Positions 17,511-26,130 are shown, counted from the stretch's first letter. The stretch is DNA of 45,918 nt from Nostoc sp. PA-18-2419 (GCF_005869855.1 NZ_SZNH01000002.1:182730-228647), one strand, 5' to 3'. Numbers and translations are program-made. Notes: generated by a model not told the origin, from the sequence alone.

Positions 17511-18590
17511 GTGCAATCAAATATCATCACAATCAACGCTCCTCACAGTTCTGAATTATCTGGGGATATTACCAAACTGCCTTTTACTCTTCAGGATTTA
17601 AAAGCTGCAATCCCTACTGAATGTTTTCAACCAAATGTGACAAAATCACTTTTTTACTTCTTTCGTGACATTCTGATTATTGGTCTGCTCTATGCAGTTG
17701 CTTATTACCTGGATTCTTGGTTTTTCTTTCCGATTTTCTGGTTAATGCAAGGAACTATGTTTTGGGCTTTGTTTGTAGTCGGACACGACTGTGGACACCA
17801 ATCTTTTTCTAAGCAGAAATGGTTAAATGATTTGATTGGACATCTTTCTCATACCCCCATACTTGTTCCTTATCATGGTTGGCGAATTAGTCATAGAACT
17901 CATCACAAAAATACTGGCAATATCGATAATGATGAAAGCTGGTATCCTGTAACCGAGTCACAGTATAAGGAGATGCCGCTATTACAAAAGATAGGTCGAT
18001 ATTATGTTTTTCTATTGGCTTATCCTGTGTATTTATTTCAGCGTTCTCCTAATAAGCAAGGTTCTCACTTTTTACCCAGCAGCCCGCTGTTTAAACCATC
18101 AGAAAAATGGGATGTAATTACTAGTACTGTTCTTTGGATTGGGATGGTAGGTTTGCTGGCCTTCCTTACCTATCTATGGGGTTGGATGTGGTTACTGAAG
18201 TATTACGCTGCACCTTACATTGTGTTCGTAATTTGGCTCGATTTAGTCACATTCTTGCACCACACTGAATCAGATATTCCCTGGTATCGTGGAGCAGATT
18301 GGACTTTTTTAAAAGGTGCGATTTCGAGTATTGACCGTGATTATGGTTTGATTAATCATATCCATCATGATATTGGTACTCATGTTGCTCATCATATATT
18401 CCTTAATATTCCCCACTACAATTTGCTGAAGGCGACAGAAGCGATAAAACCAGTAATGGGTGAGTATTTCCACAAATCAGAGGAACCAATTTGGAAATCA
18501 TTATGGAATTCATGGGTGAATTGCCATTTTGTACCTGATACTGGAAGTAAGGTTTACTACACATCCAACAAGAAGTTAGCTAAGCGCTAA
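17511..18590 (+). CDS. desB: Acyl-lipid omega-3 (delta-15) fatty acid desaturase
   Basis: The enzyme adds the omega-3 double bond, typically in the cold. The histidine boxes are HDCGH (92-96), HRTHH (128-132) and HVAHH (291-295). DesB differs from DesA in its N-terminus (LPFTLQDLKAAIPTECFQP) and in GHLSHTPILVPYHGWRISHR, as in plant FAD7/FAD8. It starts with GTG at 17511 (359 residues), with only a weak AAAGAA upstream. The 265-base spacer from desA contains a terminator-like hairpin, so it probably has its own promoter, in keeping with the known cold induction of desB in cyanobacteria. Confidence 0.93.
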   Translation: MQSNIITINAPHSSELSGDITKLPFTLQDLKAAIPTECFQPNVTKSLFYFFRDILIIGLLYAVAYYLDSWFFFPIFWLMQGTMFWALFVVGHDCGHQSFSKQKWLNDLIGHLSHTPILVPYHGWRISHRTHHKNTGNIDNDESWYPVTESQYKEMPLLQKIGRYYVFLLAYPVYLFQRSPNKQGSHFLPSSPLFKPSEKWDVITSTVLWIGMVGLLAFLTYLWGWMWLLKYYAAPYIVFVIWLDLVTFLHHTESDIPWYRGADWTFLKGAISSIDRDYGLINHIHHDIGTHVAHHIFLNIPHYNLLKATEAIKPVMGEYFHKSEEPIWKSLWNSWVNCHFVPDTGSKVYYTSNKKLAKR

Positions 18591-18635
18591 GGTTGAGATT
18601 TCTGACTTTTTAAATAAGTCCGAAGATTGCATTTT

Positions 18636-18681
18636 CAGTTGTCAGTTGTTAGTGTTTTATAGTACTAACTACTGATAACTG
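18636..18681. repeat. Imperfect inverted repeat after desB
   Basis: The 18-base arms 18636-18653 and 18664-18681 (CAGTTGTCAGTTGTTAGT and its partner) are complementary at 16 positions, with a 10-base loop. It lies 46 bases past desB and may act as a transcript end or stabiliser. The motif (GTCAGTTGTCAG type) is a common intergenic repeat in Nostoc relatives. Confidence 0.5.
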
Positions 18682-19201
18682 TCTGAAGAAGATGAATTTT
18701 TATAAAAGTTGCATTAAAGATTAGGTAAATAGCTCGAACTAACTTTTATTTTAGAAGCGATCGCACATTACATTATTTTTACTGAAACTCTGTTCAAATT
18801 TGGGCATACTAAGCTTGGGCAAACCTTTATTGAATAAAAATTCATTGAGTTTCAAGCTGTAGGTCATTAAAATACAGAGGTAAAATAAAAAAAGATAAAT
18901 CGCACTCAACCACCCTTATTCGGGCTTATAACCTTATGGGAAGATATTTTTATTTTAACTCTTGCAGTTACAGTGGGTAAATACTAGCATATCTGTGAGC
19001 ATAGGTAATATCTGATTAAATCTACCCTAACACCAGTGAAAAACTTGTGTTAAAAGTACTTTCGACTTTATTTAGGAGCGGTTAACTTTATTTGCATCTA
19101 GTTACTTCAGTCAATTTCCTGCTAGGGTTATAAATCAGCAGAGACTATACTATGGACAATTTACCTAAAACCCTTTTCAGATTTTAAATTCAGAGGTATC
19201 A
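18682..19201. other. AT-rich spacer before the NYN gene
   Basis: About 520 bases with no reading frame I would support. CAGAGGTATCA just before 19202 is the ribosome binding region of the NYN gene. No clear operator was recognised. Confidence 0.45.
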
Positions 19202-19897
19202 ATGATTATAACTAATTTTAGCAAAAAAAGAAATGAATTAAATGAACCTAAAATACTCAAAGCTAAACCACATTGGCAAGGGCAAAACTTGAGCGATACT
19301 GCTATCAAAGGTAAAGATACTAAGATGCGAGATACTGCACCTGATAGTTCCATTTTTAATACCTTGAATCGTGGTCGAGTTGCTATTTTTATTGATGGCT
19401 TAAGCCTATTTCATACAGCTTTACAACTCGGCATAGAAATTGACTACGTTAAATTGCTTTGTCATTTAACCAACGGTTCAAGACTTTTACGTGCTTTTTT
19501 CTATACTGGGGTCGATCTCACAAATGAGAAGCAACAGGGTTTTCTACTGTGGATGCGTCGTAATGGCTATCGTGTAGTAGCAAAAGATCTAGTTGTGTCA
19601 GCAGATAATTTTAAAAAATCAAATCTGAATGTAGAAATTGCTGTAGATATGATCACTTTAGCTCCTTACTATGATACTGCGGTATTAGTTAGTGGAGATG
19701 GAGATTTAGCTTATGCTGTGAATGCTGTTAGCAGAATGGGAGTTAGGGTGGAAGTCGTTAGTCTACAAACGACGACTAGCGAAAGCTTAATTGATGTTGC
19801 TGACTGCTTTATTGACCTAGATAGTATTAAAACACACATTCAAAAAGATTCTAATCTTGGTTATAGTTACCGAACCCCGACAAATTCAAACTTCTAA
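19202..19897 (+). CDS. NYN (PIN-like) domain protein, LabA/DUF88 type
   Basis: Residues 57-215 form an NYN domain, a PIN-like metal-dependent nuclease fold. The first acidic residue is Asp65 in VAIFIDGLSLFH, then come Asp149 in VEIAVDMITLA and Asp166/Asp168 in VLVSGDGDLAYAV. LabA, a cyanobacterial relative, affects circadian output, but RNase activity is the general expectation for the fold. The first 50 residues are polar and probably disordered. AGAGG before 19202 supports that start, though Met42 (MRDTAPDSS) would give a length nearer typical LabA proteins. In the segment NLNVEIAVDM an Asn stands where I would expect Asp, which may weaken metal binding. A strong structured element follows the gene. 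Confidence 0.82.
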   Translation: MIITNFSKKRNELNEPKILKAKPHWQGQNLSDTAIKGKDTKMRDTAPDSSIFNTLNRGRVAIFIDGLSLFHTALQLGIEIDYVKLLCHLTNGSRLLRAFFYTGVDLTNEKQQGFLLWMRRNGYRVVAKDLVVSADNFKKSNLNVEIAVDMITLAPYYDTAVLVSGDGDLAYAVNAVSRMGVRVEVVSLQTTTSESLIDVADCFIDLDSIKTHIQKDSNLGYSYRTPTNSNF

Positions 19898-19920
19898 AGT
19901 CAGAAGATGTGGGGAGTAGG

Positions 19921-20011
19921 CCAGACAAAAACAGATGTTTGGAGCAAAGGCCTCCTTTGCTCCAAACATCAAAGGACAAAAAGACTGCAACAAGTCTTTG
20001 CCTTTGTCTGG
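19921..20011. repeat. Nested stem-loop element (three-way junction) downstream of the NYN gene
   Basis: An outer 9-bp stem, CCAGACAAA (19921-19929) with TTTGTCTGG (20003-20011), encloses two hairpins. One is a perfect 17-bp stem, GATGTTTGGAGCAAAGG (19934-19950) with 19954-19970 and a 3-base loop. The other is AAAGACT (19980-19986) with AGTCTTT (19993-19999). It lies 24 bases after the NYN stop and 43 before the regulator start. It could be a terminator, an RNA processing site, a mobile repeat or an independent small RNA. Confidence 0.7.
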
Positions 20012-20053
20012 CTGTCTAATTAAATCTGCGTATTTCATTAGATGCTAATTTAG

Positions 20054-20764
20054 ATGGATATTTTAATAGTTGAAGATGAAGCAGAAATTGCTCATTTAAT
20101 CCAACTCTCTTTGGAAAAAGAAGGATTTTTCTGCCGTATTAGTCGTGATGGCATGAATGCTTTACGGATGTTTCAGGAGCAAACACCCGATCTAATCATT
20201 CTAGATTTAATGATTCCTGGTTTGGATGGGCTGGAAGTTTGTGCCAGAATTCGCCAGAAACCAGGTGTAAAAGATCCTTACATTTTGATGCTGACTGCTA
20301 AAGGCGAAGAAATTGATCGCGTGATTGGTTTATCTACTGGTGCTGACGATTACATGGTAAAGCCCTTTAGCCCCAGAGAGTTAGTAGCCAGGGTACGGGC
20401 GCTATTACGGCGTAGTCTCCGTCAAGGGGGACAACATCAAGTCAGTCGTACCCAACACTTTATAGTAGATGTAGACCAGCGCACTGCTAGTCGGCAGATG
20501 AATTCTCAGCAACCAGAAATTCTAGATTTAACTACTCTAGAATTTAATTTGCTGACCACCTTTGTCAGTAATCCCGGTCGAGTTTGGAACCGCACCCAAC
20601 TAATTGACAAACTTTGGGGAGATAACTTTTTTGGTGATGAACGCGTGGTGGATACTCATGTAGCTCGGTTGCGAAAAAAGGTTGAACCCGATCCGGCAAA
20701 TCCCACTTTTATTAAAACTGTTGTTGGGGTTGGCTATAAATTTGAAGACTCGGCAATAGGTTAA
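20054..20764 (+). CDS. OmpR-family response regulator
   Basis: Residues 1-120 form a complete receiver with Asp9, the phosphoacceptor Asp51 in LIILDLMIPGLDG, Thr81 and Lys103 in MVKPF. Residues 140-233 are a winged-helix DNA-binding domain (LDLTTLEFNLLTTFVSNPGR and GDERVVDTHVARLRKKVEPD). The 236-residue length is standard. It is followed 89 bases later by a histidine kinase on the same strand, its likely partner. The stimulus and target genes are not evident. An 11-bp inverted repeat (AAGTAAAAAGT at 20766-20776 and ACTTTTTACTT at 20829-20839) occupies the gap between the two. Confidence 0.92.
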   Translation: MDILIVEDEAEIAHLIQLSLEKEGFFCRISRDGMNALRMFQEQTPDLIILDLMIPGLDGLEVCARIRQKPGVKDPYILMLTAKGEEIDRVIGLSTGADDYMVKPFSPRELVARVRALLRRSLRQGGQHQVSRTQHFIVDVDQRTASRQMNSQQPEILDLTTLEFNLLTTFVSNPGRVWNRTQLIDKLWGDNFFGDERVVDTHVARLRKKVEPDPANPTFIKTVVGVGYKFEDSAIG

Positions 20765-20853
20765 CAAGTAAAAAGTAAAAATAACTAAATAAAAATAAAT
20801 ACTGAATTTTTCTTTATTTTTCCTCTTAACTTTTTACTTCGAGTGAAGCAACG

Positions 20854-21951
20854 GTGAGTGTTATGAAAATGGGGCTGAGAGGACGACTATTTTTTTCTCA
20901 CTTAGTAGTAATGATAGTGGGAGTAGCTAGTCTAGTTATTATCAGCAGAATTTCTTCCCCTCGATTGTTTGTCTTGCATTTAGAACGACTGGAAAATCAG
21001 GGGTTTGATTTAATTGATGTCCGTACTGAATTGGTGGCAGGATTTGAAATTGCTTGGCAGCGAAGCACCGTTTGGTCAGTTTTAGTCGGCAGCACAGCTG
21101 CTGGAGGATTGAGTTACTGGGTGTCTAGAAGGATTATGCGGCGGTTGACCGAGATGGAACAAATCACCCAAAAATTTGCTGCTGGTCAGATGGATGCACG
21201 ATTACCTATGTCTGATATTCCAGAACTCAATGGATTAGGTGCTAGTTTCAACCGGATGGCAGCTAGTTTAGAAGGGGTGGAAGTGCGACGACGAGAAGTG
21301 ATTGGAGACATGACCCATGAACTACGGACACCTTTAACAGTTGTGCGCGGTTATTTGGAAGAACTGGCTGATGGGGAAATTGAAGCATCTCCAGAAATTT
21401 ATCGACGTTTAGCTAAAGAAACTAGGCGCTTAGAGCGGTTGGTGAACGATTTACAAGAACTGTCGAAGGCGGAAGCTGGTTATCTGCCAATTAATATACA
21501 GCGGATAAATTTGCGTCCGTTGTTAGAGTCATTAGTGGAGAAATTTACTGACCAATTGTTGGAAGATGGACCTGTTCTGTACTTGGAATGTCCGTCTGTG
21601 CTGCCTCTTGTGTTGGCAGATATCGATCGCACAGAACAGGTGTTGGTTAATCTGCTTGGTAATGCAGTGCGTTACACCAACGAAGGCTCAATTACTATTC
21701 GTGTTGAGATTGAACCATCTAAACTCTGGATTGCGGTTAAAGATACAGGTATTGGCATCGCCCCAGAAAATTTGCCCCATGTGTTTGAGCGCTTCTGGCG
21801 AGCTGACCAATCGCGCGATCGCCATTCCGGAGGCACTGGTATTGGCTTAACGATTTCCTGGCGTTTGATTGAATTACAAGGCGGTCAGATTCAACTAGAA
21901 AGCGAGTTGGGAATTGGCAGTACGTTTCGTTTTTTTCTACCTTTAGCTTGA
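20854..21951 (+). CDS. Sensor histidine kinase with HAMP domain
   Basis: Two membrane segments (about 12-31 and 74-92) flank a very short extracytoplasmic loop of some 40 residues. A HAMP domain (about 92-145), the dimerisation box with phospho-accepting His155 (GDMTHELRTPLTVVRGY), and the ATPase region follow: N box NLLGNAVRYTNEG, G1 DTGIGIAPENL, F box FERFWRADQS, G2 GGTGIGLTI. It should phosphorylate the OmpR-type regulator just upstream. The coordinates use a GTG at 20854; ATGs at 20863 or 20869 fit equally well. The small loop suggests sensing within the membrane or through a partner protein. Confidence 0.92.
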   Translation: MSVMKMGLRGRLFFSHLVVMIVGVASLVIISRISSPRLFVLHLERLENQGFDLIDVRTELVAGFEIAWQRSTVWSVLVGSTAAGGLSYWVSRRIMRRLTEMEQITQKFAAGQMDARLPMSDIPELNGLGASFNRMAASLEGVEVRRREVIGDMTHELRTPLTVVRGYLEELADGEIEASPEIYRRLAKETRRLERLVNDLQELSKAEAGYLPINIQRINLRPLLESLVEKFTDQLLEDGPVLYLECPSVLPLVLADIDRTEQVLVNLLGNAVRYTNEGSITIRVEIEPSKLWIAVKDTGIGIAPENLPHVFERFWRADQSRDRHSGGTGIGLTISWRLIELQGGQIQLESELGIGSTFRFFLPLA

Positions 21952-22104
21952 GTCAAAGACTTGAAATACAACAAATTGACATCAGCTAGTCACGGCTGTG
22001 TCATACCTGATTGCTAGGTTGGAAGTATCTAAAATCTTGATTTTTGAAGATGCGAGATTTGGATACTGTATAGAAGATAATGCTGATTTTGCATTTTTGA
22101 TTGT

Positions 22105-22338
22105 ATGCCTAATTTTGTTCTAGCTGCTGTTTTGGTTAGTTTACTCACTATATTTGGTTACGCTGCGATCGCCTACTTGTTTCCTCAAAATCGTTTTCCC
22201 GATTGAGCAAGTATCATTGGTATCTTTGGTTGGATTTTATTTTTGATTTTTTGTACAACTACTGATGATAAAAAAGATGTGTGTGTTAGAAAAAAGCTGT
22301 TAGCTATCGCCACCAACTTTTTCAATAAATTAACTTAA
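22105..22338 (+). pseudogene. Small two-span membrane protein broken by an in-frame TGA
   Basis: From the ATG at 22105 the frame encodes MPNFVLAAVLVSLLTIFGYA followed by AIAYLFPQNRFPD, then TGA (22204-22206). The same frame then goes on with ASIIGIFGWILFLIFCTTTD and ends at TAA (22336-22338). Both halves are convincing membrane segments and together make a 77-residue protein if the TGA replaced TGG (Trp). Alternatives are a genuine 33-residue single-span protein or a sequencing error. No strong ribosome binding site is seen. Confidence 0.5.
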
Positions 22339-22527
22339 TTCTTTGTCTTAATATTTACCAAACTCTCATTATTAGTACAGAATATAGAATGCAAAATAGT
22401 GTCATAAGAATTCCCTAAAATCAGGCAACAGATTCAAACCCCCAAACCTATACAAAATCTGACTTTCTTAATTACGAATTGGTATAACTCGCTCCTGAGG
22501 AAAGTATGTTATAACATTGTACGGATA
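22339..22527. other. Spacer before the 100-residue membrane protein gene
   Basis: AT-rich, with the common Nostoc-type phrase TTACGAATTGGTATAAC near 22470. No gene was seen in it. The span 21952-22104, after the histidine kinase gene, likewise shows no gene. Confidence 0.35.
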
Positions 22528-22830
22528 ATGTTTATTGAGTTTCATATTACCTTAGGGGTACTCAGAGTGAATCAGATAGAATTAAATTTAACTATTGCTT
22601 ACTTATTAATGACATGCTATTTTTTGACCAATTGGTTAATATTTTCTCTACATCATCCCACTTCGGCTCCAGAAAATAAATTTTTGTCCGTTGTGATTTT
22701 GGTTACAACTATCTTTTGGCCTGTGACGATTTTCATATCTGGTTTCAAAATATTCAAAAATAAGGGAATAGACATTAATAAACTAATTCATATTATTTTA
22801 ACGATATTTATATTTAGTATTTCTTACTAA
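22528..22830 (+). CDS. Small hydrophobic protein, function unknown
   Basis: The 100-residue protein has three hydrophobic stretches: about 20-43 (LTIAYLLMTCYFLTNWLIFS), 53-71 (FLSVVILVTTIFWPVTIFIS) and 85-99 (LIHIILTIFIFSISY). The block LTNWLIFSLHHPTSAPENKF and the FWP motif recall a family of small cyanobacterial membrane proteins that I cannot name. The ATG at 22528 or the GTG at 22567 could be the start. It ends 2 bases before a strong hairpin. It is convergent with the lipoprotein gene. Confidence 0.55.
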   Translation: MFIEFHITLGVLRVNQIELNLTIAYLLMTCYFLTNWLIFSLHHPTSAPENKFLSVVILVTTIFWPVTIFISGFKIFKNKGIDINKLIHIILTIFIFSISY

Positions 22831-22831
22831 A

Positions 22832-22858
22832 AGAGAAGTCCAAGGCTTGGACTTCTCT
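22832..22858. terminator. Bidirectional terminator between convergent genes
   Basis: AGAGAAGTCCAA (22832-22843) and TTGGACTTCTCT (22847-22858) form a perfect 12-bp stem with a 3-base loop. On the minus strand the stem is followed by TTTT, so it should end transcription of the lipoprotein gene. On the plus strand it follows the small membrane protein gene directly. Confidence 0.75.
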
Positions 22859-22920
22859 ACACAAAATAGTACCTAACTTTAGTTGTTAGGCAGTCTGTTT
22901 TTCAATTTAGAATTTATTGA

Positions 22921-23802
22921 CTAACGGCGTCTACCCGTACCAAATGAACGACTGCCTGAAGAACGTCGGTTAGTCCCAAAACTACTACCAGAATTACGTT
23001 TAGTAGTACTAGATCTGCCAGAGGGTTGCAAGTCGCTACCACCAAAGCCAGAACCAGAGGGACGGCTATTACGTGTTGTAGAAGGTGGTGTATTGCGTAT
23101 ATTTGAACTACCAGGATATGACCTTCTAATCGTCCCTGTACTGCGGAAAGCAGTGCGATTTCTCACTGCCGCAGGTGGTTCGTTATAGCGAGTTCGATAG
23201 CTTTCAACTGCTTGGTTATAGTTGCTGCCATATCCACCGTAGCCAGTCAGCAGTCCTCCTGATTGATAGACAGGGGGCACATAGTACTGAGGTCTAAACA
23301 ATAGACTACCAATAGCTTGACCCGCCAAGCTACCAGCCACAGACCCGGCAAACGGTGTCCAGAAGCTATTTTCCTGACGGACTACGACCGTTTCTCGTCT
23401 TCCTGTTTCGGGATTAGTTCTGTTCTCGGTAACATTGTGGACGTAGGCAATTTTAAAATCTTCTGTGAGATATAAACTTGGCTGTCCATTTTCTACCTTC
23501 AGATAAGTTTTTTTACCTTGCTTAATTTCGTCATCAGTTAGTCGTGCCATTTGCAAATTTTCAGTTGCAAAGGTTGGAGGTGTGTTGTTCAGTAAAAACA
23601 GGCTGTACTGCCCAGTTGCATCGTCATAAGTAACTTGTTGAATTTGATACTGACCGTCACTTAATTTGCTGGCAGTCGAGGTTTGGCTAATGTTCTTAGC
23701 TGGAGTATTAGCTTGCTCTTGCCCTCCGCAAGCCACACTTGTCAGACACAAACTCAGGGCTAGAAAAACGACTGTAAATTTACGTACTATGGTCATGATC
23801 AT
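22921..23802 (-). CDS. Predicted lipoprotein with a Gly/Ser/Arg-rich tail, function unknown
   Basis: The 293-residue protein begins with a lipoprotein signal peptide (about 6-25, VRKFTVVFLALSLCLTSVAC) and a lipobox ending at Cys25, so it should be lipid-anchored outside the cytoplasm. Residues 45-130 look like a compact beta-rich domain (DGQYQIQQVTYDDATGQYSL). A glycine-zipper-like segment follows (GSVAGSLAGQAIGSLLF), then a Tyr/Gly-rich stretch. The last 90 residues are Ser, Arg and Gly in low complexity with RNTPPSTTRNSRP repeats. I do not recognise the family. It is third in a minus-strand row after the pentapeptide and DUF1517 genes and may be cotranscribed (70-base gap). Confidence 0.8.
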   Translation of the reverse strand: MIMTIVRKFTVVFLALSLCLTSVACGGQEQANTPAKNISQTSTASKLSDGQYQIQQVTYDDATGQYSLFLLNNTPPTFATENLQMARLTDDEIKQGKKTYLKVENGQPSLYLTEDFKIAYVHNVTENRTNPETGRRETVVVRQENSFWTPFAGSVAGSLAGQAIGSLLFRPQYYVPPVYQSGGLLTGYGGYGSNYNQAVESYRTRYNEPPAAVRNRTAFRSTGTIRRSYPGSSNIRNTPPSTTRNSRPSGSGFGGSDLQPSGRSSTTKRNSGSSFGTNRRSSGSRSFGTGRRR

Positions 23803-23872
23803 TGGATTATTGTCCTATCTCCGAGCTTAACAATTTCTTGATGTGAGTAGTAAGTAGGGACTACCCAACATA

Positions 23873-24466
23873 TTACAAAGGAACCAACTCAGGATAATAT
23901 TCCAACAGTTGATCGCTAGTCAGTTGATCACCTAACTGCGCTGGCGAAAAATGTACTTGCACTGCCCGTAGTTTACGTTTGTAATGCAAATTGATTAAGG
24001 CTTTCAATCCTTCCTTAATTGCTTGAACAGTAGAAAAATCGGTTTCCAATTCTGGTACTTCTCCTTCATAAGCTACTGTAATCATTACAATCACATTGCG
24101 AGTTACAGGTGCAGATAAAGGTTCATCAAATCCAGAGTCAGAAGTGTAATCTGGTTCGCTGAGATATCTTTGGGCGGAGTCAGTAAATAATTCATTGACG
24201 TAATCTCCTGCTTCCCCTTGATCCCAAAAGACATCTCCTTCATTGGCAGCCGAAACCCAATATTCATCGTATTGCAACAGAGTTTGAGACAGTTCTACCA
24301 ATGCTTCTCCCAAAACTTCTAAGTCGCCATCAGCATCGATCGCATCCCGCCCAGCACTATTTAATGCTCCTAAAATTGGTGCTACCTCACCTCCCCCTAA
24401 GTGTAGAAACAGGCGAAAGACTACATAGCGAGTCCGACCAATCATTCTATTAAATGAATCGCGCAT
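23873..24466 (-). CDS. DUF1517 family protein
   Basis: The 197-residue soluble protein contains blocks I associate with the cyanobacterial and plastid DUF1517 family: RLFLHLGGGEVAPILGALNS, DAIDADGDLEVLGEALVELS, YDEYWVSAANEGDVFW and the closing VTRNVIVMITVAYEGEVPEL. The last block precedes a region ending LRAVQVHFSPAQLGDQLTSD. No biochemical role is established. There are no membrane segments or signal peptide. It lies 89 bases after the pentapeptide gene and 70 before the lipoprotein gene, all on the minus strand. Confidence 0.7.
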   Translation of the reverse strand: MRDSFNRMIGRTRYVVFRLFLHLGGGEVAPILGALNSAGRDAIDADGDLEVLGEALVELSQTLLQYDEYWVSAANEGDVFWDQGEAGDYVNELFTDSAQRYLSEPDYTSDSGFDEPLSAPVTRNVIVMITVAYEGEVPELETDFSTVQAIKEGLKALINLHYKRKLRAVQVHFSPAQLGDQLTSDQLLEYYPELVPL

Positions 24467-24555
24467 TTTTCCTCCTATTTGTCATTGGTCATTTGTTATT
24501 GGTCAGTTGTCCAATAATACTTAATATTCCATATACCATGCTCTATGCCTAATAA

Positions 24556-26130
24556 CTAATGACTAATATAGTGAAATCCTTTGACAAAATCTATAACCAT
24601 ATTTAACGAAGGTAATATATATTTGGTTGATTCGCTAGATATATCATCATAAACCGAAGAATTAATAGAAGACCGATTAATAAATCTTTTACCAAAGCTA
24701 GGATTATCATGCACAATCAAAGTCTGGGCACTGGAATTTGTTAAAATTATTTGAGTTGGAGCTTTACAAAAATTTAACTTGGCAGCTACTTCGATATTTT
24801 TTTTCATTTGTTTGATGATTGTTGCTTTACTGATAACTTGCTCTAGAAGGATATTTAATTGTTTGAGCATATGCAGTGACTTGAGAAATGTTAAATTTGG
24901 GTTTGTAACAACTTCAGTATTAATCATTTCCACCATTTGAGAAATATTTTTTTGGGTAGATGCCGCATCTAAAAAGGGAAGAATTGCTATATAAGCGGTG
25001 GGAAATAATGCTTCGTCGCTATCTAGACGAAAGGTGAAAATAGTCCGACGACGCCCACTTTCCATGCTTGGGGGTTGTTTTAGTCCCCGGTATTCCTGAG
25101 CAATTTGGTAGTAAGCGCCAGCAAGGGCAAAGTTAGCTTCGTGTTCTAGAGCTGCATCAACAATAATACGAATTGTTGGCGGTGTTTCGTTAAAAAAATC
25201 TCGCGAATCTTCAGAATGGAATTTTTGGATAATTGAGCGATCGCCACTGGGGCTAAGGTCAACCCATTCACAAGTCATACCTTCAGTTTTTAAACCAAAT
25301 CTGGAGGTAGCGTAAAGTTTTGCACCGGTTAAAGTCGCACCGGTTAAGTCAGCACCAATCCATTCCGCTCTAATCAATTTGGCTTGGCTTAAATTCGCAT
25401 GTACTAAACTCGTATTTGTTAAATTGGCATTGCTTAAATCTGCACCAATTAAATTTGCCCCGCTCAATTTTGCTCCGCTCAAATCTGCCCACCTGAGATT
25501 TGCCCCGCTCAAATCTGCCCACCTGAGGTTCGCCCCGCTCAAATCAGCACCGCTAAGGTTAGCATGGCTGAGATTTGCCTGTCTGAGTTCGGCATCTCGC
25601 AAATTTGCGCCGGTAATATCAGAACGACTCAGGTCAGTGGCGTTTAAGTTAGCCATTTCTAAGTTAGCTCCTGTCAGAAAAGCACCTCTCAAAACAGCTT
25701 CACTCAAGTTAGCATTACGGAGATTCGTTTGGCGCAGAGTCCCCTCTCGCAGATCGGCACTGGTGAGGTTAGCCTCCTGCAAATCGGCGCGACTGAGGTC
25801 AGCGCGAATTAACTCGGCGCGAATCAGCGAAGCTCCCCTAAGTTGAGCGCGACTAAGATCTGCTCGAATTAAATTCGCGACGTTAAGACTGGCGTTGTCC
25901 AGGACGGCACTACATAGATTTACACCACTCAATCTTGCTACATTCAATTTGGCGTTGCTCAAGTTAGCTTCACTGAGATTAGCACCACTGAAATTAACTA
26001 CACTTAAATTAGCATTGCTCAGATTCACGCCACTGAGTTTAGCCCCGCTCAGATTGGCTTCAGAGAGTTCAATTCCACTAAAGTTTAAGACTCCTACCGC
26101 GTATTGTTCCAGCAATTCCTCTACACTCAT
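24556..26130 (-). CDS. Pentapeptide-repeat protein with an unknown C-terminal domain
   Basis: Residues 18-285 consist of about 50 pentapeptides of the A(D/N)LSx type (ANLSGAKLSGVNLSNANLSV), which fold as a right-handed four-sided beta helix. Residues 290-524 are a separate alpha/beta domain (RSIIQKFHSEDSRDFFNETP, then ALEHEANFALAGAYYQIAQE and FTFRLDSDEALFPTAYIAIL) with no family that I recognise. No signal peptide is seen, so it is probably cytoplasmic. A 30-base segment is duplicated within the repeats (25475-25534). It is divergent from tyrA across 71 bases and heads the three-gene minus-strand row. Antisense frames through the repeats are shadows. Confidence 0.85.
   Translation of the reverse strand: MSVEELLEQYAVGVLNFSGIELSEANLSGAKLSGVNLSNANLSVVNFSGANLSEANLSNAKLNVARLSGVNLCSAVLDNASLNVANLIRADLSRAQLRGASLIRAELIRADLSRADLQEANLTSADLREGTLRQTNLRNANLSEAVLRGAFLTGANLEMANLNATDLSRSDITGANLRDAELRQANLSHANLSGADLSGANLRWADLSGANLRWADLSGAKLSGANLIGADLSNANLTNTSLVHANLSQAKLIRAEWIGADLTGATLTGAKLYATSRFGLKTEGMTCEWVDLSPSGDRSIIQKFHSEDSRDFFNETPPTIRIIVDAALEHEANFALAGAYYQIAQEYRGLKQPPSMESGRRRTIFTFRLDSDEALFPTAYIAILPFLDAASTQKNISQMVEMINTEVVTNPNLTFLKSLHMLKQLNILLEQVISKATIIKQMKKNIEVAAKLNFCKAPTQIILTNSSAQTLIVHDNPSFGKRFINRSSINSSVYDDISSESTKYILPSLNMVIDFVKGFHYISH
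25475..25534. repeat. Recent 30-bp tandem duplication in the pentapeptide gene
   Basis: Units 25475-25504 and 25505-25534 agree at 28 of 30 bases. They encode two copies of the ten-residue unit LSGANLRWAD, much closer to each other than other repeats of the gene. This points to recent slippage or gene conversion extending the beta helix by two pentapeptides. Confidence 0.75.
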
